From: Bacillota bacterium | Lineage (GTDB): Bacteria; Bacillota; SHA-98; UBA4971 | Reading direction: 5' to 3' | DNA: 36,821 bases | Assembly: GCA_012841305.1 (NCBI GenBank) | Contig: DUVA01000081.1 | Coordinates: forward strand, 1 to 36,821 | Part shown: positions 36,583-36,821 of the stretch, one piece after another | Position numbering within the stretch: the stretch's first letter is position 1 | How the letters are laid out: every line of letters begins with the position of its first letter | The notes under the pieces: model-generated | Told to the model about the DNA's origin: nothing | Seen by the model: only the letters and a program-made list of their open reading frames with translations | The model's database searches: none | Translations under genes and position numbers: made by a program

Positions 36583-36821
36583 TCATTCTTGATCTGTCAC
36601 AACTTCCTGTCTGCTCACAATACGTACCTGGCCATTAGAAGTCCTCGCCTTAATCGTCAGCTTGTCAGTCTTCTCAGAATACCCTGACGTCTCAGTAATT
36701 ACTTCTCTTCGTACAGTTCCTTCGTCTCTTACTTGATAGGCTAGATTCGGGAGATCAAGGGCGATGCGCCCCAGGCTTGTTTTGGCGTCTATATGATAGC
36801 CTACCTTATCGGCATCTGCAA
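36583..36821 (-). CDS. DUF4097-like protein, C-terminal fragment (5' part beyond window)
   Basis: Manual translation ADKVGYHIDAKTSLGRIALDLPNLAYQVRDEG...SEKTDKLTIKARTSNGQVRIVSRQEVVTDQE*. Confidence 0.6.
   Translation of the reverse strand, partial: ADADKVGYHIDAKTSLGRIALDLPNLAYQVRDEGTVRREVITETSGYSEKTDKLTIKARTSNGQVRIVSRQEVVTDQE

Noticed and set aside
1-36821. CRISPR arrays, tRNA/rRNA genes, transposases, integrases
   Set aside because: None seen on reading either strand; the only tandem repeat (33296-33372) is too short and has no spacers.

Overview
36.8 kb bacterial window, probably Bacillota/clostridial (inferred from gene content and order). Nearly all genes are on the minus strand. (A) ~1-14.8 kb looks like one long transcription unit: AllH/DUF2877, AllF/FdrA-like, AllG/DUF1116, a cyclase-family (kynurenine formamidase/isatin hydrolase-type) hydrolase, an M42 peptidase-like protein, then a Malonomonas-type biotin-dependent Na+-translocating malonate decarboxylase (38-aa gamma-like membrane peptide, MadB, biotin carrier, MadA, ACP, two carboxyltransferase subunits, acetate:ACP ligase, two prosthetic-group genes) and a truncated MFS transporter. 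(B) ~14.9-21.8 kb: PucR-family regulator, UraA-type nucleobase permease and a three-subunit molybdenum hydroxylase. (C) 22-31 kb: lpd, alr, nnrD, acpS, glmM, cdaR, cdaA, apgM-type phosphoglycerate mutase. (D) 31.2-36.8 kb: PBP1A, YhaM-like nuclease, HAD hydrolase and a yvl-like cell-envelope cluster. Main hypothesis: blocks A and B encode an apparently undescribed anaerobic oxidative pyrimidine catabolic route: uracil -> barbiturate -> ureidomalonate -> carbamoyl phosphate + malonamate -> malonate -> acetate + CO2. Energy would be conserved through carbamoyl phosphate and a Na+-pumping malonate decarboxylase. All functional calls come from reading the sequence; no searches were run.
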